Of a stretch of 46,194 bases of DNA, positions 35,644 through 43,016 are shown one piece after another (positions within the stretch are counted from its first letter, which is position 1; each line of letters begins with the position of its first letter). Origin of the DNA: Actinomycetes bacterium (GTDB taxonomy: Bacteria > Actinomycetota > Acidimicrobiia > Acidimicrobiales > RAAP-2); the NCBI GenBank assembly GCA_021794655.1, contig JAJYQJ010000127.1, forward strand, positions 1 through 46,194. The letters run 5' to 3'. Under the pieces are notes generated by a model, which saw only the letters and a list, made by a program, of their open reading frames with translations, was not told where the DNA came from and made no database searches. Both the position numbers and the translations under genes were made by a program.

Positions 35644-36675
35644 ATGCGGCTAAGAAAGCGCGACCGAGAGCACGACGATCAGTTCGATGTTGTAGGCGGC
35701 GAGATGGCGTCGGCGGTCTCTACCGTCGAAGAGCCGGTTGAAGACGAGCGAGTTGCAAAGAGTGAACCTGTTATCACCGGAGCGGACCGCGTGGGCGAGG
35801 TTCAGTTGAACCACTCCGGTGAGGAAGATCCCTCCAGAGACCAAACCGATGCCGATCAGGAGTTGGCCGGGGATGACGGGTCGAGCCAGGCTTCAGAGCT
35901 ACCGAGGGTGATTGCAATCGCGAACCAAAAAGGGGGGGTAGGAAAGACGACGACGACCGTCAACCTTGGAGCGTCGTTGGCTGAGTTGGACTACCGGGTC
36001 CTAGTCGTGGACCTCGATCCTCAAGGAAACGCTACAACAGGTCTCGGCATCGATGCTCGGAACTTTGAAGTGTCGATGTACGACGTTATTATGAGAGAGG
36101 TTCCGATGGAAGACTCCATCGAACCGACGAGCGTAAAAAATCTCTTTGTGGCCCCGGCTACAATTGATCTGGCGGGAGTAGAGATAGAGCTCGTGCCGGC
36201 GTTTAGCCGAGAGCTCAGGTTGAAGCGAGCTACGGACTCGATTCGAGACGAGTTCGACTTCGTTCTCATCGACTGCCCGCCGTCACTCGGGCTCATTACA
36301 ATAAACGGTCTGGCGGCTGCTGATGAGGTGTTGGTGCCGATTCAATGCGAGTACTACGCGCTGGAGGGACTAAGCCAGCTCTTGAGGAACGTTCATCTGG
36401 TGGCGTCCAATCTGAATACGAAGCTGGAGGTGAGCACGATCGTGCTCACGATGTACGATGCGCGTACCCGCCTTGCGGTGGATGTCGCGTCGGAGGTGAG
36501 GAAACACTTCGCCGGTAAGGTGTGTAGGAGCATAATTCCACGGACTGTTCGGCTCTCGGAGGCGCCGTCGTTTGGCCAACCGATAACGGTCTTCGACTCG
36601 ACGTCAAGAGGAGCGGTCGCATACCGCGAGCTTGCAAAGGAGGTAAGCAATGGCGCGCCGAAGCGGGCTGGGTAA
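35644..36675 (+). CDS. parA: Chromosome partitioning ATPase ParA (Soj)
   Basis: A 343-residue ParA. The deviant Walker A is KGGVGKTTT at 96-104, in the typical context RVIAIANQKGGVGKTTTTVN. Then come VVDLDPQGNATTGLGID and LIDCPPSLGLITINGLAAAD. The first 85 residues are an acidic, disordered extension missing from shorter Soj proteins, a feature seen in some actinobacterial homologues. ParA forms ATP-dependent gradients on the nucleoid that move ParB-parS complexes. Its 3' end overlaps parB by 26 bases, so the two are coupled. Confidence 0.95.
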   Translation: MRLRKRDREHDDQFDVVGGEMASAVSTVEEPVEDERVAKSEPVITGADRVGEVQLNHSGEEDPSRDQTDADQELAGDDGSSQASELPRVIAIANQKGGVGKTTTTVNLGASLAELDYRVLVVDLDPQGNATTGLGIDARNFEVSMYDVIMREVPMEDSIEPTSVKNLFVAPATIDLAGVEIELVPAFSRELRLKRATDSIRDEFDFVLIDCPPSLGLITINGLAAADEVLVPIQCEYYALEGLSQLLRNVHLVASNLNTKLEVSTIVLTMYDARTRLAVDVASEVRKHFAGKVCRSIIPRTVRLSEAPSFGQPITVFDSTSRGAVAYRELAKEVSNGAPKRAG

Positions 36676-37606
36676 GGGGCTTGGAGCACTGATCCCAAAC
36701 GAAGTAGTCGGGGACTCGACGTCTTCGTTGTTGGAAGTACCGATCACGAGCATTAGGCCGAACGTTCTCCAGCCGCGGAGGCACTTTGACGAGGAGTCGA
36801 TGGCAACGTTGGCGGCTTCGATTCGAGAGTTGGGAGTCCTCCAGCCGGTTCTGGTTCGTAAGATTGACGGCGTCGATGCGGACTACGAGCTAATTGCTGG
36901 AGAACGCAGATGGAGAGCCGCCAGGAGGGCAGGATTTCAAACAGTTCCGGTGCTCGTCCAAACCGGCACGACGGACCCCCACAGTCTGGAGCAGGCTCTC
37001 GTTGAGAACATTCATCGCGAAGGCCTGAACGGAATGGAGGAAGCCGCGGGTTATCAACAGCTTATCGATGACTTTGGGTATACGCACGATCAGATAGCGA
37101 CGAGGGTGGGCAAGAGCCGGGCGGCGGTGACGAACACCCTGCGGCTGCTTCAGCTGCCGGCGGGGGCTCAGCGGGCCGTAGCTGAAGGGTCGATATCAGC
37201 GGGGCACGCACGGGCGATTCTGGGTACCCCAGACCGGGTTCTCCAAGAGTCGTTGGTATCGAGAATTATCTCTGATGGCCTGACGGTGAGAGCGGTTGAA
37301 GAGATCGTACGGGACTCCCAAGCGACCGGCGAACCGTCCGCGGAAAGCGCTGAAACCGGGTCATCAGAGGGTATTACCAATGGTACTACCGAACGATCAC
37401 GACTGGGACCGAGGCTTCCGGAGCCTGGGGTTCTCGAACTCGAGGAGCTTCTAGCTTCCCATCTTGACACAAGTGTAAAGGTGGAGATGAGCAATAAGAA
37501 GGGGAGGCTAATAGTTTCGTTTGCAACCCTGGAAGACCTCGAGCGCATATATAGGGTGATTCTCGAGGGCAGGACCAGGAGTTCTGCCGTGGAGGCGCCA
37601 GCGTGA
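36650..37606 (+). CDS. parB: Chromosome partitioning protein ParB
   Basis: A 318-residue ParB CTPase/DNA-binding clamp. The N-terminus is MARRSGLGKGLGALIPNE; the CTP-binding region has VLQPRRHFDEESM and YELIAGERRWRAARRAGF, then ALVENIHREGLNGMEEAAGY. The helix-turn-helix is YTHDQIATRVGKSRAAVTNT. The C-terminal dimerisation part is LEELLASHLDTSVKVEMSNK. ATG at 36650 has AAAGGAGG seven bases upstream, inside the parA end. The cognate parS lies 1.2 kb upstream. Confidence 0.97.
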   Translation: MARRSGLGKGLGALIPNEVVGDSTSSLLEVPITSIRPNVLQPRRHFDEESMATLAASIRELGVLQPVLVRKIDGVDADYELIAGERRWRAARRAGFQTVPVLVQTGTTDPHSLEQALVENIHREGLNGMEEAAGYQQLIDDFGYTHDQIATRVGKSRAAVTNTLRLLQLPAGAQRAVAEGSISAGHARAILGTPDRVLQESLVSRIISDGLTVRAVEEIVRDSQATGEPSAESAETGSSEGITNGTTERSRLGPRLPEPGVLELEELLASHLDTSVKVEMSNKKGRLIVSFATLEDLERIYRVILEGRTRSSAVEAPA

Positions 37607-37696
37607 TCTTGGGGTCATCCACGATGGCCGGCGAACGTGTCTCTTGTAGGACAGGCTTGGAACTGGCGGAGCAGTGTTAACCTCTCGTACAGGATT

Positions 37697-37723
37697 TCCA
37701 CAACCTGTGCATGACGTTGTGGA
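37697..37723. terminator. Inverted repeat between convergent parB and cwlM
   Basis: TCCACAAC (37697-37704) and GTTGTGGA (37716-37723) form an 8-bp stem with an 11-base loop in the convergent intergenic space. It may be a bidirectional terminator, but each arm also resembles a DnaA box (ATTTCCACA and TGTGGATTA), so protein binding is possible. Confidence 0.45.
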
Positions 37724-37732
37724 TTAGTCGGT

Positions 37733-38728
37733 CTACCCCTCTACTTTAGCGTTTTCACCCAGGCCGTCCCAGTCGATCTTGGTCCAGGCGGATAGAGCGT
37801 CGGATAGAGCGTCTGCTAAGAGCCCGGAGTGCTCCACAACCATCGAGGCGGGTCCGATCTCGACGACGACAGCGGTCATCTGGGTCTCGCGCAGGATTGG
37901 GATCGACATGCCCGAGCATCCGAGATCCGGGAGGCCGATACGTTCGGGCAACGTAGCTTGGATCAACGTGGCGAGCTTGGAGCCCCCGATCGACTCGTAA
38001 TGGTAGCCGGCGTAGTACGCGGTGGAACACCCCCAGCGGCCGGGGTCCAGGCGAAGACCAAGGTAGACGTCTACCTTGTCACGGTTGGCCTCTTGAGCCT
38101 GTACGGAGTCGTCTGGGTGGTTCAGCTGACTTATATGGGCGCCTGCACGTGAGAGGCGCCGGCTGAGAGCGCTGGCGGTCGCACCGAGACCGCCTGACTC
38201 ACCGATAGCGACGTGTCTGCCAGTCAGATCTCTAGGGGCGTTTCGAAGGGCTTCTCGATCCCAGAGCCCAGAGACGAGTTCGGGCTGATAGTTTCTGGCC
38301 TGAACCCGAAGGAGCTCGCGAAAGGTGGAAGGTCCCGCTATCGCGTCAGAGGGCAACCCGGAGTTTCGCTGGAACTCTGCGAGCGCGCTGGCCGTTCTAT
38401 CCCCAAAAATTCCATCGACTCGCCCGGCGTCGAACCCGAGCCCACAGAGACGCTGCTGGAGGTCGGCGACGTCGTCGCCGCGCATCATAGGGCTGCGCCG
38501 GTACAAGAGGCGGTCGCCGAGCGAAAAGCCGGCTTCGACGAGCGTCGTCCAGGTCTGTCGTCCGCACACTCCGTCTACACGCAGGCCTCTTCGGTGTTGG
38601 AACGCCTCGAGGGAGGCGCGCGTTGCTTGTCCAAAGACGCCGGCTGGATCAGAGCTGACGCCGAATCCCAACTTGACCAGGCGCCGCTGGATGTCTGCGA
38701 CAGCTTCGCCGACGCTGCCCTCCAGCAG
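37733..38728 (-). CDS. cwlM: CwlM-like protein: two peptidoglycan-binding domains and degenerate amidase_3
   Basis: About 331 residues. Two PG_binding_1 domains (VGEAVADIQRRLVKLGFGVS; GDDVADLQQRLCGLGFDAGR) are followed by an N-acetylmuramoyl-L-alanine amidase fold. The usual zinc motifs are degraded: DPGHGG is replaced by AIGESGG. CwlM of M. tuberculosis occupies the same place and is a regulator of MurA rather than an amidase. No ATG, GTG or TTG lies between the trxA stop and the first domain; the end chosen is a CTG at 38728. The next TTG, 38671, would cut into the first domain, and the upstream ATG at 39001 lies inside trxA. Confidence 0.85.
   Translation of the reverse strand: MLEGSVGEAVADIQRRLVKLGFGVSSDPAGVFGQATRASLEAFQHRRGLRVDGVCGRQTWTTLVEAGFSLGDRLLYRRSPMMRGDDVADLQQRLCGLGFDAGRVDGIFGDRTASALAEFQRNSGLPSDAIAGPSTFRELLRVQARNYQPELVSGLWDREALRNAPRDLTGRHVAIGESGGLGATASALSRRLSRAGAHISQLNHPDDSVQAQEANRDKVDVYLGLRLDPGRWGCSTAYYAGYHYESIGGSKLATLIQATLPERIGLPDLGCSGMSIPILRETQMTAVVVEIGPASMVVEHSGLLADALSDALSAWTKIDWDGLGENAKVEG
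37789..37812 (+). repeat. 12-base tandem repeat in the cwlM 3' end
   Basis: CGGATAGAGCGT occurs twice head to tail. On the minus strand it adds four residues, so the protein reads DALSDALSAW close to its C-terminus. Confidence 0.9.
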
Positions 38729-38766
38729 AGGAAGGGTCGAGTCGATAGAGAGGCTTGTGGTTGGGG

Positions 38767-39087
38767 TTAGAGGTAAGGGGTCAACTCGGCCGTGAGCTGG
38801 GCTTTCGGCTTCGCTCCGATCAGCCTTACCTGAGGCACGCCGTCTTTGAACAAGATCAGCGTCGGAATGCTCATCACGTCGTATCTCCTGGTCACGTCCA
38901 GGTTGTCGTCGATGTTCAACTTCGCTATCTCGATCTTGCCCGCCTGCTCTTCTGCGATCTCTTCCAGGATCGGGGCGATCATCTTGCACGGTCCACACCA
39001 TTCAGCCCAGAAGTCTACGAGTACCGGTTTGTCGGATGCGTTGACATGTTCATCAAACGTAGCGTCATTCAACGTCACTGTCGCCAT
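38767..39087 (-). CDS. trxA: Thioredoxin
   Basis: A 106-residue thioredoxin of normal length with the active site WCGPC (Cys31, Cys34), the preceding PVLVDFWAEW, the cis-proline region SIPTLILFKDG and a final helix LTAELTPYL. It passes electrons from thioredoxin reductase to ribonucleotide reductase and other disulfide proteins. ATG at 39087 with AAGGAGG upstream on the minus strand. cwlM follows directly and trxB is 1.6 kb upstream on the same strand, separated by an MFS gene in the opposite direction. Confidence 0.97.
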   Translation of the reverse strand: MATVTLNDATFDEHVNASDKPVLVDFWAEWCGPCKMIAPILEEIAEEQAGKIEIAKLNIDDNLDVTRRYDVMSIPTLILFKDGVPQVRLIGAKPKAQLTAELTPYL

Positions 39088-39221
39088 TTCTTCTGAGACC
39101 TCCTTGTCTCGTGGAACTCATCTGTCTACGCCTAACGCCACAGAGCCCAACTATCTTCCCGGGACACTACCGCCTCCAAGCGCGGTGTGGAACACTGACT
39201 GGCAAGTGACACAGGGCGGCG

Positions 39222-40604
39222 GTGGTTGGGCGAGAGACGGTAATGGGAGATCAGGTGAGTAGTGACTGTGAGGAAGGATCGGAGCCCCGCGTTCACAAGA
39301 GTACGTGGCGAGCGATTGTCTTTGCGGTTCCGCCGTTCCTTCTAGGGGTTACGGTACTTGGGAGATCTAGCCAGAACATGGCTCAGACGAGCTACCCGTT
39401 ACTTGGAAGAGAGGTCCTCGGGGTAGGAGCGGGCCTGTTGGGGGTCGTGGTCGCGGCGGCTGGAATAGCGGGCGTCATGTCTGCGTCCCTCGTTGCGGCG
39501 AGAGCCCCGACGCGGGACTGCTTGAGGGTTCTCCTCGTCGGCGAGGTTCTCGGTGCAGCGTCGTTCGTGCTCTTCGCGCTCCCGACGGGAACGCCTGGTC
39601 TGTGCGTAGGAGCGATCGCTCTTGGAGCGGGAGGTGGGCTGATGTTTCCGTCTCTTATGACCGCGATTGGCCAGGTGGCGTTAGAGGACAGGGGACGTGC
39701 GCTAGCGGTTTTCGCGGTCGCGCTGTCGAGCAGCCTTTTGGTGGGCCCGCTCGTTGAAGCAGCTGTCCTTCACGTGGTCGGGGGCTCTCTGCGAGGCGCT
39801 TTTGGAGTCCTGCTGCCGGTACCGGTCGCGGCGACCGTGATCTCAGCGGTCGCGTTCTTCAAGGAGCGGACAGTTCTTGGAGGCCACGAGCCGGGTGTGA
39901 GAGAACGAACCCCATCAACTCCAATCCCGTCAGATACAACCCTGTACAGTCCGACTCGCACGAGCACTTCGTCCAACATCCAGGGAAAGACGGACGGGTC
40001 AGACGCCGTGACACTAGCCGGCAGTTCAGCGCGCGGCGTGCTTTCGAATCACGGGTTTCGAGTCGCGGCGTTAACCATGTTCTCCTACCAGATACCCTTT
40101 GTGGCGCTCGTAGCGTTCGGTGGTCTGCTCGCCCACCGGGTGGACGGGGTTTCGCTGAGCGGGGTCCAGTTGGCGTTCGCGGCGTTCTTCGGGGTATCTC
40201 TGTTGGTTAGAGCGGTTGTCGCGGCAGTGTCTCCGATTCGAAGGAAAGCTCCGCTCCTGCTCGCAGCGATGGTGTTGAGCGTAGTTGGAATTGCGATGAT
40301 CGGTCTCGGGCGAGGAGCCGGGGTGTTGGTAGGAGCGATGGTCGTGCTCGGAGCACCCCACGGTGCGAACTTCCCTCTTGCGTCCGCGACACTTGCCGAG
40401 CAGACGTCGAATCGAGACTTGGGCAGAGCGAACGCACGACTGATGGCGATTACGAGTCTGCCGACGGTGGTAGTTCCGGTGATAGCCGGCTGGCTCATAG
40501 CGAGCGTCGGGTACTCAACTATGTTCATGCTCCTCGATATTCCAGTTGGACTACTTAGCGTGGCGCTCGTCGCGGAGCTGGTGCGTGGACACCGTCTCTC
40601 GTGA
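39222..40604 (+). CDS. Major facilitator superfamily transporter
   Basis: An approximately 460-residue, 12-helix MFS permease. The first half has FAVPPFLLGVTVLGRSSQNM and GLCVGAIALGAGGGLMFPSL; the second half begins after a 70-residue hydrophilic loop (about 225-280). The pattern fits a drug or metabolite exporter, but the substrate is unknown. GTG 39222 and ATG 39243 are both possible starts; the second is seven residues shorter. It is inserted, in opposite direction, between trxA and trxB, so it does not belong to the conserved cluster. Its stop codon lies in a tandem repeat. Confidence 0.88.
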   Translation: MVGRETVMGDQVSSDCEEGSEPRVHKSTWRAIVFAVPPFLLGVTVLGRSSQNMAQTSYPLLGREVLGVGAGLLGVVVAAAGIAGVMSASLVAARAPTRDCLRVLLVGEVLGAASFVLFALPTGTPGLCVGAIALGAGGGLMFPSLMTAIGQVALEDRGRALAVFAVALSSSLLVGPLVEAAVLHVVGGSLRGAFGVLLPVPVAATVISAVAFFKERTVLGGHEPGVRERTPSTPIPSDTTLYSPTRTSTSSNIQGKTDGSDAVTLAGSSARGVLSNHGFRVAALTMFSYQIPFVALVAFGGLLAHRVDGVSLSGVQLAFAAFFGVSLLVRAVVAAVSPIRRKAPLLLAAMVLSVVGIAMIGLGRGAGVLVGAMVVLGAPHGANFPLASATLAEQTSNRDLGRANARLMAITSLPTVVVPVIAGWLIASVGYSTMFMLLDIPVGLLSVALVAELVRGHRLS

Positions 40605-40635
40605 ACACCGTGTCTCGTGAACACCGTGTATTGGA
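40589..40635 (+). repeat. 16-base tandem repeat across the MFS stop codon
   Basis: ACACCGTCTCTCGTGA (40589-40604), ACACCGTGTCTCGTGA (40605-40620) and the partial ACACCGTGTATTGGA follow one another. The first unit ends exactly with the TGA stop of the transporter gene. Confidence 0.9.
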
Positions 40636-40668
40636 CTTGTCGGTGCAATACAGAGTGCGTTGGACGGT

Positions 40669-41628
40669 TCAGCTGCCGAGGTTGGCCAACCAGTGTTCTG
40701 CGTCGATAGCGGCGACGCAGCCGGAGCCCGCCGCTGTTATCGCCTGCCGGTAGACGTGGTCTTGGACGTCGCCGCATGCAAATACGCCGTCGACGCTCGT
40801 CCTTGAACCGGACCCGGTCACGATGTATCCAAGCTCGTCGATGTCGAGCTGGCCCGCAAAGATCTCGGTAGCCGGCTGATGGCCGATTGCGACGAAGAGC
40901 CCGGTCACCGAGAGATCGGAGCTCTCGTCGGTGAGGGTGTCGCATATCTCTACGCCGTCCAATCGACCGTCGCCGTGCAGGCGTGTGACGACGGAGTTCC
41001 AGCGGATTTCTATCTTCTTGTTGGAGAACGCGCGCTCTTGCATGATACGCGACGCTCTCAACTTGTCGCGACGGTGGATCAGGGTCACTTTGTCGGCGAA
41101 ACGCGTGAGGAATAGAGCCTCTTCGATCGCGGAGTCGCCACCACCGACGACGGCGATCTGTTGATTCTTGAAGAAGAACCCGTCACAGGTCGCGCACGTC
41201 GAAACCCCGTGGCCGATCAACTCGTTCTCGCCGGGCAGGCCGAGCAGTAAAGACCGGGCGCCGGTCGCGACGATGAGCGCGTCACAGCGGTAGGTTGGCT
41301 CTGGAGTTTCCGGGTCCTGTACCCAGACCTTAAAAGGTGAAGAAGCGAGGTCGACTCGCTGAACCTTTGCCGTCGAGATTCTCGCCCCGAAGCGCTCGGC
41401 CTGAACTCTCATGGAGGCCATCAGCTCGGGCCCGGTAGTGCCGGATGGGAATCCGGGAAAGTTTTCGATTTCGGTGGTCAACATGAGTTGCCCACCCGGC
41501 TGGTCGCTAGTTGAAGATGGCTCGCCTTCGATGACGATCGGTGCGAGCTCTGCACGAGACGCGTATATCGCGGCCGTCAGCCCTGCCGGTCCAGAGCCTG
41601 CTATTAGGACCTTACAGTGTTGGGTCAC
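40669..41628 (-). CDS. trxB: Thioredoxin-disulfide reductase
   Basis: A 319-residue flavoprotein. The FAD site is GSGPAGLTAAIYASRA at 11-26, the redox centre CATC (Cys145, Cys148), the NADPH site VGGGDSAIEEALFLT and the final FAD motif GVFACGDVQDHVYRQA. It reduces thioredoxin with NADPH; trxA is 1.6 kb away on the same strand. Start ATG at 41628. No fused thioredoxin domain. Confidence 0.97.
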   Translation of the reverse strand: MTQHCKVLIAGSGPAGLTAAIYASRAELAPIVIEGEPSSTSDQPGGQLMLTTEIENFPGFPSGTTGPELMASMRVQAERFGARISTAKVQRVDLASSPFKVWVQDPETPEPTYRCDALIVATGARSLLLGLPGENELIGHGVSTCATCDGFFFKNQQIAVVGGGDSAIEEALFLTRFADKVTLIHRRDKLRASRIMQERAFSNKKIEIRWNSVVTRLHGDGRLDGVEICDTLTDESSDLSVTGLFVAIGHQPATEIFAGQLDIDELGYIVTGSGSRTSVDGVFACGDVQDHVYRQAITAAGSGCVAAIDAEHWLANLGS

Positions 41629-41676
41629 CGGCTACTCCTAACTTTCACTAGTGCGTCTGCGTTCGCGGTGTTCATC

Positions 41677-42075
41677 TCAGCGATCGGAGCGGGTCTTCGC
41701 CTTGCGTCGCGACCACGCGACGAGGCCACCACCGGTGAACAGTGCACCGAGCACTAGGTACGAAGCCCACACGCGTTGAGCGAAGACGTAGACATCGAGA
41801 ATCCTGAGGACGGCAATTGAAAAGAGGACCGAGACGAGGACCAAGAGAACGACGACGATGATTCCAAACACGATCGCCCTCGCGGCGAGGATGATCGGAC
41901 GTATTGCCCGGTCGTTGACCGTCGCGACGACGACGTCGACTGCGTCGGCTGCCTTTGCGGGCCACTGGGAGTCGGCGAGCCCGAGTCCAGCCCAGCCTCT
42001 GTCGTCCCCGGTGGGTTCGCGGCCAGGCCCGTCGCGGGAAGGCGGCTCTGTGTCGACGGTCGGGCGATCGTTCAT
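41677..42075 (-). CDS. Small two-helix membrane protein, hypothetical
   Basis: A 132-residue protein, MNDRPTVDTEPPSRDGPGRE at the start: a Pro/Asp-rich soluble N-terminus of about 60 residues and two membrane helices, AIVFGIIVVVLLVLVSVLFS and VWASYLVLGALFTGGGLVAW, ending in a basic tail. The frame is open 42 codons upstream, but that part overlaps degV and the ATG at 42075 is the natural start. No family is recognised. It lies between degV and trxB in the same direction, a position where mycobacteria have other genes. Confidence 0.65.
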   Translation of the reverse strand: MNDRPTVDTEPPSRDGPGREPTGDDRGWAGLGLADSQWPAKAADAVDVVVATVNDRAIRPIILAARAIVFGIIVVVLLVLVSVLFSIAVLRILDVYVFAQRVWASYLVLGALFTGGGLVAWSRRKAKTRSDR

Positions 42076-42079
42076 GGGA

Positions 42080-42940
42080 TCACAGGCTAGTTGGGGTTCG
42101 AGGCGCGGGCGAGAGATAGCATACGCCGATACTACCGGGACCGGTGTGGGTTCCGACGACCGGCCCGAGATCCACAGCGAGCATCTCGTAGTCGACCTCA
42201 ACTTTGCTCAACGGCGTCGATACGAGTTCGATATCGCTCGCGATGCCGTTGCATATCACGAGTCGTTCAAGTGGTGCGGCGCTGGTTACTTTGTCGACGA
42301 TGTAGCGGAGCGACCGCGACCTCGTTCGTTGCTTTGACTCTTCGGCGACGATACCGTCTTTGACCTGCACGACGGGTTTGATGGACAAAAGAGACCCGAG
42401 AAGCGCGGCGGCCCCTCCGATTCGGCCACCGCGTTGGAGATGGTCGAGCGTGTCGACGACACCGACGACGTGGGTGCGAGTCATTCTGTCCTCGGTCCGG
42501 GCGGCGATCTCGTCCAGCCCAAGACCGTCACGAGCGTCTTGGGCGGCTGCTAAGACCAGTATTCCCTCCCCCATTGTGACGGATCGGGAGTCGATGACCT
42601 TGACCGGTGCGAGGTTGAACTGCGCGGCGGCGGTACGTGCGGACTGGTATGTCCCAGAGAGTGCGGCGGAGATCGTGATAACGAGGATCCCGTCGCAGGA
42701 CGTTTTGCACGCGAGAGCGAACGCTTCTTCGAATGCTCCCGGGGACGGCGCTGAGGTCTCCGGGAGCGTCTCCGAAGTCGTGCATCGCTGCCAGAACTCG
42801 TCGATCGAGAGTTGAGAACGATCGAGGAGTTCCTCGGTTCCGAAACGTATCGTCAGAGGGACGACACCGATATCGTATTCGGCGGCGAGCTCTGGACTGA
42901 TGTCGCTCGCGCTGTCGGTGACTATCGCGACGTTTGCCAT
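42080..42940 (-). CDS. DegV family fatty-acid-binding protein
   Basis: A 286-residue DegV/FakB-type protein. The start VAIVTDSASDISPELAAEYD is the family signature, followed by PLTIRFGTEELLD, ETSAPSPGAFEEAFA and TISAALSGTYQSARTAA, the usual ligand-binding elements. Members bind a fatty acid and present it to the kinase FakA for phosphorylation. No fakA is in the window. The small membrane protein gene begins four bases after its stop, so the two are probably co-transcribed. Confidence 0.93.
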   Translation of the reverse strand: MANVAIVTDSASDISPELAAEYDIGVVPLTIRFGTEELLDRSQLSIDEFWQRCTTSETLPETSAPSPGAFEEAFALACKTSCDGILVITISAALSGTYQSARTAAAQFNLAPVKVIDSRSVTMGEGILVLAAAQDARDGLGLDEIAARTEDRMTRTHVVGVVDTLDHLQRGGRIGGAAALLGSLLSIKPVVQVKDGIVAEESKQRTRSRSLRYIVDKVTSAAPLERLVICNGIASDIELVSTPLSKVEVDYEMLAVDLGPVVGTHTGPGSIGVCYLSPAPRTPTSL

Positions 42941-43016
42941 GGACGTTGAAGTCCCCCTATTCCTCTTCGGTTCTCGCCTCGGTGCTCAAGGCTAAGAGTC
43001 TGCCACGGAACGCCTG

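Noticed and set aside
38767-39001. cwlM starting at ATG 39001
   Set aside because: It would lie almost wholly within trxA in another frame, and the added residues are Arg/Asp-rich without domain character.
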